Of a stretch of 64,000 nucleotides of DNA, positions 59,573 through 64,000 are shown piece after piece. The translations under genes and the position numbers were made by a program. The stretch comes from Marisa cornuarietis (lineage: Eukaryota > Mollusca > Gastropoda > Architaenioglossa > Ampullariidae): contig SMMW01000003.1 of assembly GCA_004794655.1 (NCBI GenBank), positions 15,767,501-15,831,500 on the forward strand, read 5' to 3'. Position 1 is the stretch's first letter. Every line of letters begins with the position of its first letter. The notes below the pieces were generated by a model that made no database searches, was not told the origin of the DNA, and saw only the letters and a program-made list of their open reading frames with translations.

Positions 59573-60043
59573 TCTGATCTAATGCCTCATTGCAACTGGT
59601 ACAAAACAAACCACCTTCATCTGCAGGTAACGTTCATTTTGAATATTGTTTAGCGTTCAGTACCGCTGATGTTAACCGAGTTTATCATTTTTCCTAACGT
59701 AAGTTTTATTTAGTTACCAAAATAATACCGGATGTGACGTCTTAAAATGACGTCAAAGAGCTGGAATTGTGGGTCAGTAAGTAAACGCGTAATCTTGTAA
59801 ATAAGATTTTAGATTTATATTTGTATTTATAAACATGACACTATCATCTCCAAAAAATTACACGTCCGACGAACTTTCATGTAGAATTTAATAGGAGTTG
59901 TGTACGAAACACGGCGCATTCACGGAAATATGCGCAAAACACGGGCATTTCACGGCGTTCGCCAAAATACACGGAGGTCTGCCTAAATCAGGGTTTCTGT
60001 GTTTGCCGTGTAATCGTGATTTTCCTGTAGCCCTAATCACTAC

Positions 60044-63029
60044 CCTTTCTCCCGTATAGTGCTAGGTGGCAACACTTTCCTACCTAGTAATCCGGTCAAC
60101 CTGCCAAGCACAGCAGAGGCTGGCAAAAGGTGCAGTGATCGAAGGAAACGGTAAAAAAAAAGACTTACGGTATTGACCTGGTACCAGTGCATCAGCGATA
60201 AATATAATGCCATGGCCAGTAATCTGTCTCACACCCGTCATATGTGCACGCTCGACTGGCGGGAAATGTCTGTGTTGTGTGTCAGGAAAGCCCAGGCTGG
60301 TGGGTGGGGTGAATCTGTGACGAGGCCTGGTGATGTCCTCCCCACGGGAGGGCAACGGCTTGCCGCTAGCAGGTCAAGGGACGACGCCGCCACCCGTGTA
60401 GACTTCAACTCTGAGATGGGCCTCATGAGCACCATGCTTGATGCCATTAAAGACCAACTCGAGTGCAAAAGTAGTTTTAAAACGAGCAGGTTTCATTTGT
60501 GACGGTATCCCTGGTCTTTCCACCAGAACGTGAATACTGGCCCCGCACGTGGGCATTAGTTACTCAACACGAGCCGTCCACGTCAACATTAACTGCAGGG
60601 GAAAACACGATAATCACACGTCGGTCATTCAATTACACACCTTGGCTCACGAGCCCCCACCCCTGCTCTTCCCCGAACACAATACTCAACGACGTGTGAT
60701 TTCAAGGTAACAATAAAGAAAAGATTTATTAATTACAAAAGCATTTCAACAAAACACAATCAAATGGACTCGTCTAGGGGGGTCCCAATACTATCCGTGC
60801 TAGAGCGTACTTCTGATGTTACAGTGCTGTTACCTCTCTTTACAAATACCATACACACTCGCAAGCGCACCAACTTAGCTCTGTTACAGCTGGTTTGTTG
60901 AGAGTCCAATACTTCGGCTGACTGCCACGACACACTGACGATTTCCCTTCGAAGTGATGTCTGATGGTCTGACGTCTTCCTCCCTCGAACTGTCACCACG
61001 TCAGAGAGCGACGACTGCTTCTCCCGGTGACACAGATTCGAGCCTTGTACCACTCGAGGGTACACACGTGGGTTCTTCGACGGCTATAATGGCTCGTACA
61101 GCCGCCAAACGAACACCACCACAGACGGTCTCAGCCCTTGAGAACCGACGACTTCTAGCGGCGTCAACGTTGAGCCTCTACCTCTCACACCGGTAGAGCC
61201 CGCCCACAGTCATACAGCCCTTTCCTCTCCACGACGACAGCAGGCAGTCTTGACAGTCCGTCGTCAATTACTTGCCTCCTTCTCTCAAGGTTCTCTAACC
61301 CGACTTCTTTCCTCCCGAGTCTTGCCCTCGTGGCTAAGACTTGGTCCGAGGCAGAAGTGTAGCTGGCGTTAGAAAGCTGAAGTCGCTTTGGCTGGTGACC
61401 CGTTGCTCCCCCACTCAGACGTTCGCCGAAAAGCAAGCGAAGTGTGTTCTTGTCTCTCTATTTATCTCTCTACATCCTTACAGATACATACATTGAGGGA
61501 TGCCATTGGTCACTCACTCATCATCCAATCAGCTACAATTACAGCCAGCAATCGACAGGGGATCTCTCTCTCTGACCACTGGCCACGCCTTCAGGTGGTT
61601 GCGGTCAGGTGGCTAAACCTCCCTCCCCCCTGTCCTATTACGTGGTCTGGCGGGAACCAGGTGCGCGCTGCCCCGAGGAATCTTTCCCCTCTCCCCAGAC
61701 TTTGTTGACGTTTAGCCAGCCATCGGTCACGCATGGCGGCCGAAATCACTTAGCACTTTCTGTTCCACGCGTCCATACCAAAACATACGCCTCTACACTG
61801 GACACACGCCCCCCTCTTTCTTGCCAAAAGGGCCTCAGGCTTGTCAACAACCGCCCTAGACACTAAGTGGGCAGATTGTTACCTACCCCCTAGAGTTATC
61901 TCATGACATCATTTTTATTTTGTTTCAAAATAGTATGTCGTTAGACCGAAACATACAAGCTCTAAAGCAAGTGTTCTCGTTATCCGCGTGACGTCCAGCT
62001 GTGTCAGTGGCTGGTTGAGACCTCGAGCCATTCGGTTACATGACCCTGTAAATAGTTGAGATATTGACTTCGGTACCGAAGACTGAGCAGACTTGATGAA
62101 GCAGACGACACTTTGAAGGACGAGGGGGAGGGGTTGGATTGGGGAGAACGGGTGGAGAAACGAGTAGGGTCGTACTTAATACAAAAGTCATTCAGTCGTC
62201 GAAAATCCCTAGGCTTCTGACATGACGCCGCCACACGCATATTGTAATTTTTTTTTAGTAAATGCAGGAGTACAAATATTGTTGTCAGAATGCCTACTTA
62301 TTAAATGAGTATCATGTGATGCGACGGTCACACCTGATTGCGAAACTGTGTCACAACACCGCAACGTGTGACTCACTCTCTGTCTTTTACTCACACTCAC
62401 GGGCCAGACAAATACGTGTTCTCTCACACAAATAAAATGACTTGCCTGAGCAGATCTGCCTACTTTTACTAAACAACACAAAATTATATATTAATAAAGC
62501 CCTAACGACGATCTATAACTTTTCTTGAGACAGGTATTCCAGCACTCAATACGTTTTAATCTTCTTCCACAATGTCCACACATAAGTAATTTTCCGATTG
62601 CTCCCCACACAAAAAATCCGAGGCGAAACTGGTATTTAGAATATCCTCAACTGAAATATTCCTAACGATCTTACAACGGTCACAGACGTAAAAGCTAGGC
62701 GTTGATGCGTTGCTCTCAGATTAGCATAACTACCCAAAGCAAAGCTTTCTTCTACAAATAAATACTGGCACAATGATTCAGCACTGATTCTTGAATTCAC
62801 AAAAATATTACGATGTAAACGTCTCGGCGTTTAGAACGCAGATTAAAACTAAATGTCCTCCCTGCCCAGTCCAACGTCTTCCTCTCTCGCCTTTTCTTAT
62901 TTTGTCGCTCAGCGATGCTCTCTCCCACGTCATACATCTTTTGACATCATCTATACACATTCAGACAAACTGACGTCATTCACGCTTTTTCGTTCTTCCA
63001 CTTGGGCTCAGGTCTACGACCACAGCTAG
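60044..63029. other. CpG-richer interval, no gene recognised
   Basis: ORFs of 60-110 codons occur on both strands, but none has motifs I recognise. The stretch at about 60680-61870 is compositionally distinct (C-rich plus strand) and could be an old LTR or other element, but no matching ends were found. Confidence 0.35.
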
Positions 63030-63033
63030 ATCT

Positions 63034-63300
63034 GTGACAAACCGAGAGAAAACATTCGAGGGCTTTTTACATCCGGGTGGCAGGACTTACCAGCATGGTG
63101 AAAGAAGTAGTCTTCTTCTCCACCCCTCCACTTGTAGCGGAGCTAGGGCTAGTCTGGTCATGTGGGCTGCATGTGGTCTCCTAAAAGAAATATCTTCGGA
63201 AGACTCGAGAGAATGCAGACGCTTTTTGCGAATGTCGTCTGCAACGTTTGAAGAACTTTTATATTTGATCGAGGGTGCCAAGAGCACTAGCAATTTCAAT
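63034..63300 (+). pseudogene. PIF/Harbinger-type transposase N-terminal fragment
   Basis: A plus-strand frame reads LKEISSEDSRECRRFLRMSS and ATFEELLYLIE. This resembles the LL.EL..ED...F..FLRM....FDELL.LV opening of HARBI1-like nucleases. The nuclease domain with its catalytic residues does not follow, because the frame runs into the opposite-strand MADF ORF. Confidence 0.6.
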
Positions 63301-63453
63301 CCAGGCATTCTTGGCCTTAGCTCGGTTGAGATACTCTGGATTGGCAGTGTCGAACAGACACACATACAAATCATACTCGTACAGTACCTTTCCTCTGACC
63401 ACATCGCCATTTTCTAATTTGGAGGTAAAGGGGAGGCGACTGTGTTCAAGCAT
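63262..63453 (-). CDS. MADF-domain protein fragment (Harbinger accessory protein type)
   Basis: The minus-strand frame has YEYDLYVCLFDTANPEYLNR followed by AKAKNAWIEIASALG. This fits the first half of a MADF/Myb-SANT-like DNA-binding domain (LxE.V...P.LYD.....Y.N...K..AW.EIA..LG). The second half (W..LR..Y) is absent: at 63300-63262 the sequence passes into the plus-strand Harbinger-like segment. In PIF/Harbinger elements a MADF or Myb-like protein is encoded beside the transposase. Here it is partial and probably inactive. Confidence 0.55.
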
Positions 63454-64000
63454 TCCGATTGGCTACAGCCATGTAATGTAGGTCAGGCTCTGCAAGAAAA
63501 TAGAGCCACGCCCTTTCCTTGAAAACCTTGACGCAAGGCCCCCTCGCAGCCGCGTGCAAAACTCGAAAAGCTCGAGTAAGCCCTGCAAACCCTGCAAAAT
63601 GCGGTACATCGCAGCGTGAGAGATCATTGGTTCAATCTCTTCTTGGGACACTCTCCATTTGTGACATCTGCTTTCAAGGCTGACCCTCGGAGGGGTTTTC
63701 TCCAGTTGTTTTTTCTCCCCTTCCCTCTGCCGTCATAGTGAAAAATCATTTCTAGGTGGAAGCACTTTTCTACCAAAGCAAGGAAGCAACCTTTCTTCTG
63801 TGGAAACCCCAAGAACCACCGACCAGAACTTGAGTTGCCTAGAAGAGGCAGAAATTTGAAACCAAGCCCAGCAGGAGAAGTCACCGTTCTGAAGGAAGAA
63901 GAGAACATCTGTGTATTTACTTATATTACAAAGCACCGGAGCCGGAAGGACTTCATCGCGTCAGTGTGATGTTCGTTCAGCGGCTGTACATCCCGACACG
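63454..64000. other. Window end, possibly element interior
   Basis: Minus-strand ORFs of 60-95 codons have no firm motif match. An inverted partial copy of the SINE-like repeat (GGTGGAAGCACTTTTCTACC) lies at about 63756-63775. The element at 63034-63453 may extend beyond the window. Confidence 0.3.
63738..63780 (-). repeat. Partial inverted copy of the SINE-like repeat
   Basis: ATCATTTCTAGGTGGAAGCACTTTTCTACC is the inverse of the GGTAGGAAAGTGCTTCCACCTTxAxxTGAT core seen at 3310, 12775 and 34480. Confidence 0.5.

Larger units (their letters stand above)
57985..60035. mobile_element. hAT DNA transposon with intact target duplication (2051 bp)
   Basis: The left end TGGGGCAACCGGAAAATCACG and the reverse complement of the right end, TAGGGCTACAGGAAAATCACG, match at 17 of 21 positions. 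A perfect 8-bp duplication ATCACTAC lies at 57977-57984 and 60036-60043. The interior holds a minus-strand hAT transposase fragment and a 38-bp minisatellite that makes up over a third of the element. Confidence 0.92.

Noticed and set aside
60680..61870. Possible LTR (TGTGATTTC start, ACAATAAAG, C-rich body)
   Set aside because: No paired copy, no CA end with a target duplication and no primer-binding site were found.

Overview
The window looks like nuclear DNA of an animal. It has intron-rich genes with standard GT-AG splice sites, AT-rich introns, many microsatellites and a dense, mostly decayed load of DNA transposons and non-LTR retrotransposons. There is no operon structure, rRNA, CRISPR array or recognisable tRNA. 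The repeat mix (ZBED5-like hAT, mariner, pogo-like and piggyBac-like MITEs, PIF/Harbinger-MADF, several RT families) fits an invertebrate, and a mollusc is my best guess. That placement is inference and was not tested.

Four protein-coding loci can be supported. (1) and (2) are tandem paralogues at 3.07-4.23 kb and 12.56-13.79 kb (+). Each has two coding exons and encodes a short proline-rich N-terminus and a cysteine-rich C-terminal tail (110 and 101 aa). They lie in two copies of a roughly 3 kb segment with conserved introns and 3' flanks. (3) A minus-strand gene at 18.42-23.69 kb has nine phase-matched coding exons and about 388 aa. I do not recognise the family, but it carries a canonical eIF4E-binding motif (YXXXXL-hydrophobic) followed by a 4E-T-like S-K-x-[KR]-P element. 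(4) A plus-strand DHHC palmitoyltransferase of the ZDHHC1/ZDHHC11 type at 26.48-37.07 kb has twelve coding exons and 559 aa, including a 15-nt optional microexon and a GC-AG intron. Genes 3 and 4 diverge from a shared interval around 24-26 kb that contains a YY1-like site.

Layout: 0-2 kb, a complete but dead ZBED5-like hAT element; 3-6 kb, Cys-rich gene copy A; 7.9-12 kb, tandem repeats, a non-LTR relic and foldbacks; 12.5-15.5 kb, Cys-rich gene copy B; 15.7-16.7 kb, two copies of a TTAA-flanked MITE; 18-24 kb, the eIF4E-motif gene; 26-38 kb, the ZDHHC gene, with an RT relic in one intron; 38-64 kb, no host gene that I can support. That last part holds a mariner palindrome, RT fragments, minisatellites, a pogo-like MITE, a complete hAT element with an internal 38-bp minisatellite, and a PIF/Harbinger-type ORF abutting an opposite-strand MADF-domain ORF.

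The genes show no clear joint pathway. One speculative link is that the paralogues have tails of the kind often S-acylated, and the neighbouring gene encodes an S-acyltransferase. In animals such proximity is weak evidence.
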